Assembly (NCBI GenBank): GCA_021234155.1
Contig: JAJEKV010000017.1
Span: forward strand, 10,111,525 to 10,175,524
Reading direction: 5' to 3'
Length of the DNA: 64,000 bases
Source: Isoetes taiwanensis
Taxonomy: Eukaryota > Streptophyta > Lycopodiopsida > Isoetales > Isoetaceae
Shown here: piece by piece, positions 20,586 through 31,204 of the stretch
Numbering within the stretch: the stretch's first letter is position 1
How the letters are laid out: every line of letters starts with the position of its first letter
Translations under genes and position numbers: made by a program
Notes under the pieces: generated by a model
The model's input: only the letters and a program-made list of their open reading frames with translations
What the model was told of the DNA's origin: nothing
The model's database searches: none

Positions 20586-21789
20586 CCTCACAGCATTGAC
20601 ATCCTCATTGATTTGTACTTGCTCTTTATCCTTTGCATTGTTCATACCTCTTGTGTGTACAGCCATGATTTCCTCTTGTTCTTCAATTTCCTGCACAAAT
20701 ATGACAGAAGCACTTTGCTCATTAGCTTTGGATTTTTCTTGTCTAGCAAAATATTCTTTCACACTGCATCTATCTTCATAGTGGCCTACTACTTTGCAAA
20801 ATGCACAAACAGGGCATTCCTTACCAAAATGCCCTCTTTTACCACATTTTGTGCAAGGTCTATACCAGCAATAGTCAGATGAGTGAGCACAACGGGGATA
20901 TATTCTTTTCTTGGGTCTGGAACTTTTCATTTCTTGAAGTTGTTTGGTCACCTCGATTAGAGCCTCAGATACTTTAGTTATCTCAGCTATCACATCAGCC
21001 ACAGGACCTTCTGCATCCTCCATTTTTTTACTTCTTCTTTTCTTTTTGAACAGCATAGACTGGCACAGGTCCTGGTCATGTACTCCTGCTCATAGTCTGG
21101 AAAGAAAGAATCATGGGGTGAGTGCAAATCATCAGGAAGATAGGAAATCGTATCTGCAATCTCAGTAGCTTTTGTAAAAGCCTCGTATTGTGTCAAATCC
21201 TTCTTACTTCTAAATCTTGAGCATCTTCCTGTGTACTCTTGGTCTACTGCTCAAACCTCTAATAAATGATGCTACAAGATGCAAGTTGTGGTTGGGAACT
21301 TGATTGATTTGATACTTAACAAGATAAAGATTGAATCTTTCCACATATTGATGCCCCTTGATGCACACTCTCACCATGTTTAATATGAAAGGGTTGCAAT
21401 TCAAAAATCAAATCTTGAGGATCTAGCAGCTTACCAAATCTTGCCAAGAATTTCTTGACTAATTCATCCCATGTGTTAGCTCCTAGACTCATAACATATT
21501 CCAACCAAGCTCTGGCCTCATCATTTTTGAAACACTTTTTAAACTCAGAAAACTTACAACCTTTCTTGTGTCCATATTCTTGATAGTACTCCTCAAAAGT
21601 TTTCAGAAAATTGTTAGCATTCATACTTGGATCACAAGTGGGAGCAGGAACTGGCATATTTAACTCAAAGTAATGGCAAGGCATACCTGTATTTGCTTGT
21701 ATACTTACTCCTAGTGCTGCAGTAGAGGCTTCATGATTCTCCTGTGCTTCAGCATGCTCAGATGTTCCATTGTTTCTCCTAGAAGCCAT
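20586..21789 (-). pseudogene. Gag fragment of family-1 copy B
   Basis: It starts at ATG 21789 (MASRRNNGTSEH). Core blocks are MNANNFLKTFEEYYQEYGHKKG, NDEARAWLEYVMSLG and LVKKFLARFGKL in 21316-21789. After one frameshift come ATEIADTISYLP (20990-21196) and then CCHC knuckles CTKCGKRGHFGKEC and CAFCKVVGHYEDRC (20586-21056). The coding stops where the LTR begins at 20585: protease, RT and integrase are all missing. The LTR and copy A follow in the same direction, so B and A share one LTR. This suggests unequal recombination or an internal deletion. Confidence 0.82.
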
Positions 21790-22424
21790 GAGTCCAAATT
21801 CCAGGAAATTATCTAGGTAGGACCTCCAAAATTTTGAAGGTATTCCTCGAAAAACCTTCAATCTCAGTTGTTTAGAACCTCCAGATTGCTTAAGGCAACC
21901 ACTCTGTGTGGAAAATTTCCAAGTAGAAAGCTCAAATATCAATCCTCAACCACTTTCCCAAAAGAGAAAAAAGTCTGCCTTGCAAGAAAAGATACCAAAT
22001 GCAAACAAGCAAAGTTCTGCTTATGATTTTTGGTGTCAAAGACACACATGATCCTGAGGAATGTTGGGCAAAAAGTCACCATTCTCTTTCATCCATTTCA
22101 GATGAAGCTCACCCAAGGGATACACCTTTTTTATATGGGATATGCCACCTGCGTGCATAGGGTAGCCAAAAAACCCCTAGTATACGCGTTTCTGTTAGGG
22201 AAAATTGACCCCCTTCTGCATGGTTTTATAACTAGAATCATCCAAAAACTCCAATGACCCGTAGTATACATAAGGAAAAGGATCAAAGATTGCCCCCTCC
22301 CGTTAATGCACATGGTTTTGATAGGTTCCATAAGCTGACCCCCCCTAGAAGCTTAAATCCATGCCACTACAAGAGATCGGCATGGTTGAATGACGTCAAC
22401 GTGTCAAAGGCTTAGATCTGAAGT
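21790..22424. other. Leader of copy B and unassigned sequence
   Basis: 21790-21990 aligns loosely with the leaders of copies A and C (shared TCTGGAGGTTCTAAA-like stretch on the minus strand near 21880). From 22000 to 22424 I see no gene or repeat I can name. Confidence 0.4.
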
Positions 22425-22915
22425 GACAATTATGCTAGCGTGGCTTGCTAACATGCTACGCTGGCACGTTGTCATGTTCTGCCATGTCGAGATGACGTCG
22501 TTAAACAGCGTCTAGGATATCTGACGTGCCCAAGTCGGCCTCGTGGTTTGTTGACATGCCACGCTAGCATACCACCATGTTCCGCCACGTCGACATGATG
22601 TCATTAAACGACTTCTAGGATATCTGACGTGGCCAAGTCGGCCTTATGGCTTGCTGACATGCCACACTGGCGCGTCACTGTGTTCTGCCACGTCGACATG
22701 ACATCGTTAAAAGACGTCTGACATGTCAACCACGCTTGCGTGGCTTGCTGACATGCCACGCTGGCATGCCGCCATATTCTGCCACGTCGACATGACGTTG
22801 TCAAACAACGTCTAGGATATCTGACGTAGCCAAGTCGACCTTATGGCTTGCTGACATGCCACGCTAGCACGCCACCAATGTCGATATGACATCGTTAAAA
22901 GACGTTGTGACATCA
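22425..22915. repeat. Tandem array, about 100-bp units, five copies
   Basis: A block reading TCTAGGATATCTGACGTGGC is repeated at about 22511, 22614 and 22811, with a shortened version near 22713. Each is followed by GCTTGCTGACATGCCACGC and by CCACGTCGACATGACGTCG-like sequence. Units diverge by 10-20%. They are rich in ACGT cores (CACGTC, GACGTC, TGACGTG). No coding potential is evident. Confidence 0.8.
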
Positions 22916-25700
22916 TTTAATCACATGTAAGAATTTGGGATGACTTGGAGCTATTTTCTCATGCATAAACATTGCATCTCCTAGTGCAATTTTGTGTCTG
23001 CACAATCATGCTGCACCCCATGCCAGAACTTCACCTTTTTTATACATAATTTTTTAGTTATGCACTTTTTTGCCTTTATCCTTCACAAGTTCGTAATTAA
23101 TACATAGTATGAAGTAAAATTCTGATTTTTTGTCGGATAGCAGCGTACAAGCCAATTTTAAAAATTTTCGATTGAGGTTTAGACTGAAAAGTTAGCATTA
23201 TTATCATCCGAGAAGCTGTTTGAATACAGCCAAATTGGCGTCCCTCCCAAAGTCAAACACAACCAGGACTTTCTCGGGCTGCCTCGGCTGGGGGAAGAGT
23301 AGGGACTCCATGAGACAAATCCACCCCAAAAAACTTCCCAAGACAGCCTATCCTGGCAGCCCTACTCGAAGGGGACGTATACTAATGACCGCCCTCATGA
23401 AGCTCGGTTCCCCTATCCGACCGTTGAATCCTCCATTCAAAGGCCTTGCTTCGAGCAGGTCCAAAAAACTCCAAGATCAGTCCCGGGAAACTTACCAAAC
23501 CACAAAGCATCTTGTGGGCGACAGCGTAGAAACTGAAGTGTTTTGTGGTTTGGGCATTGCAGAGGCTCCGGAATGGCGATTCGCCTTTGCCACATCATCT
23601 GACATTGCAAAATCACCTTGGAGACTAAGTTATACTGTCAGCTTTGCAAAAGAAAGAAACACTTACGCCCTACATGGCAGTATTCAGCATCTACTTCCTA
23701 GGCCAATTGACTACAAGTGTGTTAGACATGAGCTACTTTGGCGCTTCTTCGAGAAGGGATCATGAACCATGGTCCCCAAAGCAGTGTCGACGTATTGGCA
23801 GATCACAATTTCGGAGAAGGGAAATTGCCCGTCCATCGCCAGGGCCTTCGGGAGAGGACTTTTGAAGCAAGATGCTTCCGATGGGTTTTTAGAGTCTGTG
23901 CTCTGGCGTACAAAATTAGGATCATGTTTTAGGGTTTAGTGTTTGCATCAAGAAACTCCATCACTTCGACTGTCAAATGATAAAGCAAAGAACCACAGGT
24001 ATAGCCAAGAGCAAGTGTTCGAATGGAAGAGCAATTAGAGAGAGACGACCAGAGCCCAAACCAAGCTTCGACTCCAGACACTTCGAGAAGCGGCCTCAAG
24101 TAGAAGACCGCTCGTCCAGCACAATATCAAGATGAGAGATAATATCAGTCATGTCAAGATCCTTAGTGCTGCACCATCTAGGCTTGCACGACGACATCTT
24201 CGGGATGCAACGCTACCAATTGTGGCAGCACCAACACAAATGACATGAGTGTCCTCAACAACAGAAGGAGAAACGTCGAGACATCTTCAAAAAGTGCAGC
24301 CACGACCTCAAGCCGACAGACATCGAGGAATTCTTCGGGACGACCCGACATCAACGAGCCAACTGAGGAGGCAACCCCTTGACGACTATAATCCTGCCTT
24401 ATATGGTGATGTTTGTAACATGCATGCCAGATGGAGATACACTTAAGAAAGGCTTCACAACGACGGGTTATGACTATGCTCATTCAACAACTAGATGATG
24501 GTTTCGTCAAGTACTCCTACCAACAATTAGAAGACAAGAAGCCCAACTTATCTCCGACACGAGGGACCTCAATGCCCAAGATAGAAGCATTCGACACCTT
24601 AACGACAAGGACAGCAACCCAAGCACCTTCGGCAAAAAAAGAGAGTTCAAGACAATAGCCGGGCTATTCAAGGACACGAGCAGGTCTAGGGCAGAAAGTA
24701 CTTCAACTCAAGGGTCAAGCTACACAGATATAAGAGTACATCATCCCCGACAGCAAACCAATCACGGAGAAGAGTCATGAGGCTTTTACTCGCCAGGAAG
24801 ATGCACATGTATTGAGGGACAATGGCCATAAACTAGAAGATGAAGGAATGCTAGTACTTCCACGAGCTCCTTAGATGCAACATGAGGTTGAAAACTGTGG
24901 AGCGTGATTTAGTGCAACTAGAAGGTACCACAAGACTAGAAGGCAGCATAGCACCGTAGAACGTGATAACGTCTAAGCCATCACATCGAGGAGATCAAAC
25001 AGGTAAGATGAGAAGCTCGATGGAGAAGCGAATAGGAGAACCGAGCCAAAGAATCGACGAATCGGCTAGAAACCTCACCAAGCTACGACAACTCGCATGC
25101 AACTTCGTGAACCCAAGGATCGACAATTCGAAAGGCAACTGATGAAGAGAACAACTCCTTAATTACGAGTCTAGCCAAAGGAATTGTGCACAACTTCAAG
25201 AGGCGCCTCCAGACATTGTGAAGGGGAAGCAATTATTACCCAAGAACAAGATTAAGAAGTAGACCGGAACGCCGAAGCACCAACGATCGTCACATCCTTA
25301 GTTAGCATGTGAAGCAGAAGCAAGTTGTGCCGCAGCCAACAGACATTGGAGAGCTCAAACATATCAAAGAGTCTACCAATCGAGCACGAGCTGACGTACA
25401 AATAAGAGGATATAGATCTTCAACACCAGCGCACTATGAGGAACATCGACAACAATGCCATGGAGTACGTGTGCACCTCGAGGGGAGACACCAAGGGGGC
25501 CTAATAGCTTTAGTAGTATTTATAATCATAATAGTGTAAGCTATATGCCTTGCATTCATATTTCCCCTTTGTTATTCCCTCTCTCTCTCAGTATAACAGA
25601 TCAAAGAAAAGAGATGTCGGACAATTGGAAGGCGTGAAGCGAGCAACATCCTCAACACTTGTCTGTCAACATGCTACAGGACTCGAAGGATGGAGTTGGC
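22916..25700. other. Decayed sequence without a supportable gene
   Basis: Several open frames of 60-180 codons occur (for example 23220-23765 and 24249-24446), but none has a recognisable motif or homologous neighbour in the window. The codon pattern looks like old repeat DNA rich in GAC/CGA. Probably a remnant of the plus-strand retroelement ending at 29918. Confidence 0.4.
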
Positions 25701-25739
25701 ACAACAATATCGGATCTAGAGGCATCCTTTAGCCGCCAA

Positions 25740-26060
25740 GATGTTTCTCAACGAAACCACCTTCAGGCTTTTGGGAAGTAACATAGAAGATTTCAAGTGG
25801 TCAACTATGCCATCAAAACCACCAGCAATGAAGAAAGTTGACCTCTACATTGAGGAGAAGCTCAGAGTCACAAGCAACTCGAAATAACGTTACCTTGCTG
25901 CTTCAAGAAGGCAACGTGTGGACGAGATGCAAGCAAGATTGAGGAGCTACGATCATATCGTCGAGTATGATAGGCTTATGAATGATGACATCCATAATGG
26001 GAGTCGAAGGCATTTCTAGATTTTCTCATGAAGGGATTGCCCCAAGTTGAGCTAAGCGTC
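25740..26060 (+). pseudogene. Possible gag remnant of the plus-strand chromovirus
   Basis: Across several frames the plus strand shows a gag-like pattern: AMKKVDLYIEEKLR near 25830, then EMQARLRSYDHIVEYDRLMND near 25925, and a FLMKGLPQVELSVNDWEGN-like ending near 26020-26075 that resembles the gag motif before the knuckle. Stops and frame changes are frequent. Orientation and position agree with the integrase/chromodomain tail at 27985-28345. Weak evidence. Confidence 0.3.
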
Positions 26061-26079
26061 AACGATTGGGAAGGAAATG

Positions 26080-27800
26080 CATAGGAGTAACTAAAATTAT
26101 ACATGATTGTTAACAGACATCCAACATATTGAAACCACTTGGTGAGACTGATCACCTCGCTAAGAAGGAATCATTACTAGGATAATTGTTGACCATGTAT
26201 AAAGCTAGTACCTCCAAGGAATAATCCAATCAAATGAAAAGAAGTAATCTAACAAGTCCGGCCAACTTGTTATGATGACATCAATTCAATTGATAGGAAT
26301 ATCCCAAGGGAGTAAATAACTAAGAAAGGGGGATATCTAGAATATAAAATTGAATAAGACATAAAAGGTATATCTAAAAATAAGAAGTGCATTAATCACA
26401 TGGTCTTTTGAGACAAAAGGAATTGTCATGATGATAAAACCTTGCAATTTAGAATTGTTCTAAATAATTCAATAACTCGTCGCTTAGGGATAGATATGTT
26501 AAACATGATGGCTGCATCCATCATAGATGATTAAATATGTTAGCTAAGGCTAGTAAATTAATGTGTTAGATAAGAAGCATATAACCTCTTAAGGTAAATA
26601 GAATAGCTAAGATGTTATGACAACATCAATTAACGGGATAGGATACATTGAGGTGTACGACCATTTTCTTATTAAGAGAATGGGGGCTCAATCTTAGGAC
26701 TGAACCTACCTACATCTTAGGGGTTGAATTGTCATCAAATTAGTCGACCCTTAGAGTAGAGTTCCTTCCGCGAGTAGCCAAAGCACATGGAGCGTAAGAT
26801 GGATAGATGCTTAATGTCTATGTGTCCTTCAGCATGCAAGACAATTGCACCAAAGCGGGGGAGCGAATTATTGGAAGCAATACAATGGCCAAGTCGTCTC
26901 CAAATTAGTCGACACCGGCTCAATGGGGAGATGTATTCTAGCCTTAGCGGGTGTGAAAACTAAGGTGGGGAGAGGCTTTGCATAATAGATAGAATGCATG
27001 ATGGGAAAAGCATTCACACCTAGGAATGAGCTAGTAGCCTAGCTCTTAATTAAATTATTCAGGGTTGTGAACCCCGTATAACTACATAAATTATATAATC
27101 TAAGTATACTATTATGCAGGGCATTGATAGCACTCCGTGAGGGCATGTATCATAAGCTTTAATGTCTTGTTGATAAATGATATGTTCATAATAACTGCAT
27201 AGATTGTTTTGTCTCGTGTAGATATCTTAGTATCGAGACAAAGTAAGATATAATTACATAAAATCTTAGTTAAACCTTCGCAAGGATGTAATTCCTTCCA
27301 AAGGCATTTAAGTAACCCTCGTAGGATCCTGACAAATATAATAAGAATTTGCCTATCTTTCCATAAGTATAGCAAATATAAAGTATATACATGTAAGGTT
27401 GATACATCACCAACTAAGTAGCGAGCGAGAGTCACACGCTCAACACTTGGATCCGATGGTATAAACCCTAGCCATATGATAAATAATTAATATACTTTTC
27501 AAAATAAGTATTGCCTCGATAATTGTATGATGACATATCTTAAAGGTCGTAAAGTTATCATATAACAGTTAGTTAAATATAATACTATTGGATCCAATAC
27601 TACTATAATGTTAATATAAAAATATTACCGTAAGGTAATTAATATAATTGCATGCATTAAGGGAAGTCCAGCAAGATCATGGAGGGGTCCAAGACTGTAA
27701 TGTTTATTTAAGACGTTAACGGATGCTAGCCGACATGCAACAGTTGGTGGAGGAAGTACGAAGATATTCTCTAGCAGCAAGAGGCCGACAGAAGAGCATA
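26080..27800. other. AT-rich decayed sequence
   Basis: No gene or named repeat is supported. A CAAATTAGTCGAC block occurs twice (about 26735 and 26900), suggesting an old duplication. Short open frames (26735-26923, 27112-27435) have no features. Confidence 0.35.
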
Positions 27801-27802
27801 GT

Positions 27803-27990
27803 GACAAGCTCTGCATCGACAATTGCATAGATGAAGCTCTGCATCGGCGGTTAGGCTGAAACTCTGCATCGGCGACTAGGCTGAAGCTCTGCATCGGCAG
27901 TTAGGCTGAAGCTCTGCATCGACGATTAGGCTCAAGCTCTGCATCGGCGATTAGGGGACAATTGCTGAAGCTCTACATCGACAATTGCAA
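27803..27990. repeat. Minisatellite, about 27-bp units
   Basis: About seven units share the core GAAGCTCTGCATCGGCGATT followed by AGGCTGA, with a few substitutions per unit. The array directly abuts, and may have expanded from, the coding sequence for the integrase C-terminus. Confidence 0.85.
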
Positions 27991-28345
27991 GAAGCTTGCT
28001 CCAAGGTGCGCTGGACCATTCAGAATAACCAAAAGAATAGGTAACCAATCCTATAAGTTGGACCTGCCAGCACACTTGAAGATCCATAGTGTTTTCTAAG
28101 TAAGTCTCCTAAAGAAACATACTCCTAATCCAGAGGAAGTATTGAAGACACCAAAGTTACTGGAAATGACGGACGATCACCTTGAGATTGTCCCAGAGGT
28201 TCTTCTTGTCAGATCCTATAAGAAGACAAGAAGATATTAATCCTGCAATACCTAGTGAAAGGGACACTTACCAGTGGAAGACGCTACGTTGGCACTACAA
28301 ATAGATCTTGAGAAGCAGTACCCACAATTCATGGAGCAATGCAAG
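27985..28345 (+). pseudogene. Integrase C-terminus and chromodomain of a plus-strand chromovirus
   Basis: The plus strand reads KLAPRCAGPFRITKRIG, then YKLDLPAHLKIHSVF, VSLLKKHTPNPEEVL and EMTDDHLEIVPEVLL. This is the same block as 9033-9299 in the H3-encoding element. A chromodomain follows: KKTRRY, WKGHLPVEDATL and LEKQYPQF. In-frame stops (after HSVF and after RRY) show that it is decayed. It ends a few bases before the LTR at 28352, with no polypurine tract between, so 3' untranslated sequence has been deleted. Confidence 0.82.
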
Positions 28346-28351
28346 GGTCGG

Positions 28352-29918
28352 TGTGACGTTCCAACACAGTATACGGTCCCAGGACGTATACCGTACTGCC
28401 TCGTCACGCGTACACGCCACCCCAACTGACGTGTACGCCGACGTGTAGCCAAGCGGGTAGCCCCTAGGGGGGCAACTTGCAAGGTGTGTGCATTTATTAA
28501 TGTGCACATTTAACCATGTGCACATTTATCTAGGTGCGCATTTTCCCATGTGGACACTTTATGCCACTTAATAAAGGCAAGTGGGCCACACCAATTATCC
28601 CACATGCTAAAAGGGGTAATCGGAAACCCTAGCCCTAAACCCTTGTCTATTTAGGTAAGAGAAACCCTAACTTGCTATTTTCGTTCATGCCATTTTAGGG
28701 CTCTGTTTTGCTTGCTCTAGGAGTCAAAACCGCCTCCCAGACTCTGTCTGAGCGATCTAGCTCGTTAGTTTCCCTTTCTAGCTTCATCTTCTAGCAGTTC
28801 AGCAGGATGGTCGAGTTTAGGGCAGGAGGAGCGAGCCAAGGATCAGGTATTTAGTCAATTTAATAGCCTAAATCATCTTCCAGTCATTGAATCAGTAGGT
28901 TTAGCCTATGAAATTGCCCATAGCAGCCATTTAGATCCCCAGATACCAAGCTCTAACTAAAGAACCTAACTCTATGATATAGATTAGATCTAGTTCTTTA
29001 GTTCTTCTGTGATGTATATGGATGATGTATCTCTGTGAACTCGTTGTATTGGGAAGGGGGGTAGAGACCCTAAGGCCTAGTAGTTGATGCTCCTAGCTAG
29101 CCTCTTTAGCACACTGTAGATTCGGCCTGTGTACAAGACCCACACCTGGTTGTGGGTGAAGGGGCCAGACTGGCTCATAAGGAGGTTCGTGTTCTGACTC
29201 TTGAGCGATCCCCCTGGTGTGTAAAGTCTACCGGGGATCACTGTGGACTAGGTCTAATGGCTTGCCACTGAGTGTGGGTAAGGCATGGGCTCGACACCCG
29301 TGGAGTGATGCGTCACTCTCCATTGGGTTCAAGTCGAATAAGGGCAGTGGCCCTCTAGTCACCTTGAGTCAGCATGTAGATCTCTGGAGGGAGTGATCCC
29401 TACCTGCCCCATCGGAACTGGGGAGATGCAACCCAAGAATAGCCCCTTTGGCTATGCATCCGGCGGGCTACAGTCAGGTCCCAACACTCTTCGACCTACT
29501 CTGCAAAGTGTGCACAGGAGGGGCGGATGGAGTGGACTACCCTAAGCCATGTTCTCATGCCCGCCAATTTTGTCTGCAATGAACTCTGGAGACCCAAGCC
29601 GTCAGTCATTCCCTGGAGTCTGAGCCTTGGGTAGGAACCCCATATGTGATGTGCTGATCTTTGTCTATGCAGATATGGATGAGCCACCCTTTGAGGTGGC
29701 TGTGTGGTGATATTGTATACTGACATGTATGTTTACGCTTCCGCAGCTAGGTAGGCCCTGAGGGAGACAGGGTAAAATGACCCCTTCATTCTTCCCACTG
29801 GAACTCATCAAGGTTGCAGTGATACATGGAGGGCCCTGTATCAGTATGAAGCTGGTATGGGGGATGAACTCAAGTTTGTATACAGTGAGTGCACCGTATA
29901 TGAGTAGGGGACGTCACA
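28352..29918 (+). repeat. Plus-strand chromovirus LTR
   Basis: It begins TGTGACGTTCC and ends GACGTCACA, 1,567 bp. It shares blocks with the LTR of the H3-encoding element (for example TATTGGGAAGGGGGGTAGAG at about 29049) and has an AAACCCTAA telo-box near 28660. Upstream is the integrase/chromodomain end of one element. Downstream is a primer-binding site, as after a 5' LTR. The LTR thus serves as 3' LTR on one side and 5' LTR on the other, as after recombination between tandem or circular copies. No second copy of this LTR is seen in the window. Confidence 0.8.
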
Positions 29919-29919
29919 G

Positions 29920-29931
29920 TGGTATCAGAGC
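29920..29931 (+). other. Primer-binding site after the plus-strand LTR
   Basis: TGGTATCAGAGC starts two bases after the LTR end and matches initiator tRNA-Met as at 17891-17902. The next ~30 bases (CAATGTTCTTGGAGACCAAG) resemble the equivalent stretch of the H3-encoding element (GATGTTCTTGGTTGACCAAG), so the two are related families. Confidence 0.88.
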
Positions 29932-30121
29932 AATGTTCTTGGAGACCAAGAGCAAAGCACTGGCCATACTCCCAGTAGTACTAACTTGATAGGATCTCAA
30001 ACCTCGAAAAGTGGGAAAATTTTTTCTCATTTTTGTAGTATATGCTAAGCTAGTAACAGTTAAGCAAATTAGAACATAAAAAGACTAAAAACAGTGAGCC
30101 AAATCTTTCTAAGGCAAGAAG

Positions 30122-30188
30122 GTCTCACACGTCGCGCCAGAGCAAAAACCAAGACTCCAGGTTTTGCCCTGGGCGTAACGTGCGAGAC
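30122..30188 (+). ncRNA. 67-nt hairpin 1 in the retrotransposon leader
   Basis: The arms start GTCTCACACGTCGCGCC (30122-30138) and end GGCGTAACGTGCGAGAC (30172-30188). They continue inward through CCAG/CTGG and GCAAAA/TTTTGC, leaving a loop of about eight bases. The stem is nearly perfect over almost 30 pairs. It lies 200 bases after the primer site, where RNA dimerisation and packaging signals usually lie. Role inferred. Confidence 0.6.
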
Positions 30189-30320
30189 ATTAGGCCATAA
30201 ACACCTTAATACTTGATGAATTTCAGAAAAGTAACCTGCTAGATCGAGTAGCTAGATTGGTATATTACACCCCTAGAAATATGCCTAGAAATCACTTAAT
30301 TTAAGTAAAAAATGTACAAT

Positions 30321-30387
30321 GTCTCACACGTCGCGCCAGAGGCTTGATCTAATTATTAGTTCCGGCCTCCAGCGCATCGTGTGAGAC
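30321..30387 (+). ncRNA. 67-nt hairpin 2 in the retrotransposon leader
   Basis: It has the same first 20 bases as hairpin 1, and the arms pair GTCTCACACGTCGCGCC with GCGCATCGTGTGAGAC plus CCTCC/GGAGG-like pairs; the loop differs. Its length of 67 nt equals hairpin 1 and the distance between starts is 199 nt. Confidence 0.6.
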
Positions 30388-31204
30388 CAGTACTTAGAAA
30401 ACTCTGAAATAAGTATGTTTTAAGTCAATAGGTGCCCTGGCACATTAGATAGAGCAACTTGAATTTTGACCTAAAATTGCCCATTCGGCCACACATTTTT
30501 GCTATCAGCCTCAGTCAAACCCATAACCTTGCCTTTTGTAGCCAAGACAACGTGACAGACCATATCAATAAGTGAAGGCAATTGCCAACATGTGAATTCA
30601 ACCTCCAACCTGATTTAATCACTTTTTCATGTACATACGGATGCTGCCAGCTCTAGCACGTAAAAATTAATGTGCCTGCCTACAAAGTGTAGCTTCACCG
30701 CTTATTTCCCACAACCCTTGCATCGATCTTCAATAAAAACATTCCCATGTTTCACTTCAAGGGACAACTACAAGGATTGCCCAAGAATTCGGCAAGCTGG
30801 TTATGTCAGATCCCTTTGATTAGGGAGGATACTCGACATGGTCCCATTGTTAATATTAGATAAATTGCCAGTTTACAGTCTTTTCCTTCCCAAGAAAAGT
30901 TTTAGGAAGCCTTTATGTCATTCTACGTTTTAAGGCAGAAGAAGCAGATTATCAACATAGCTTGGTTGCATGTCAACAGTGACTACCTTGCACTATCAGA
31001 CAATTAATTGTGTTCGATCTTGATCCCTGCCTACCCTGCACGTCCACAATCGGCACCGCGTTCATGTTGGAATATGCAACAAATTAGCTGGTTTCCATTT
31101 GCAAGAAATATAATTTAAGGAAACATATATTGGGGTTACTCCATGAACCAAAACCATATTGATATAAGATGGATTGAATCATGTTCATTATTGAAAACTA
31201 AAGA
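30388..31204. other. Unassigned sequence before the XBAT33-like gene end
   Basis: No coding region or named repeat is evident. The right part is probably the 3' untranslated and downstream region of the minus-strand gene ending at 31205. Confidence 0.4.

Noticed and set aside
27803-27990. CRISPR-like array
   Set aside because: Units are contiguous, with no unique spacers; it is a minisatellite in a plant genome.
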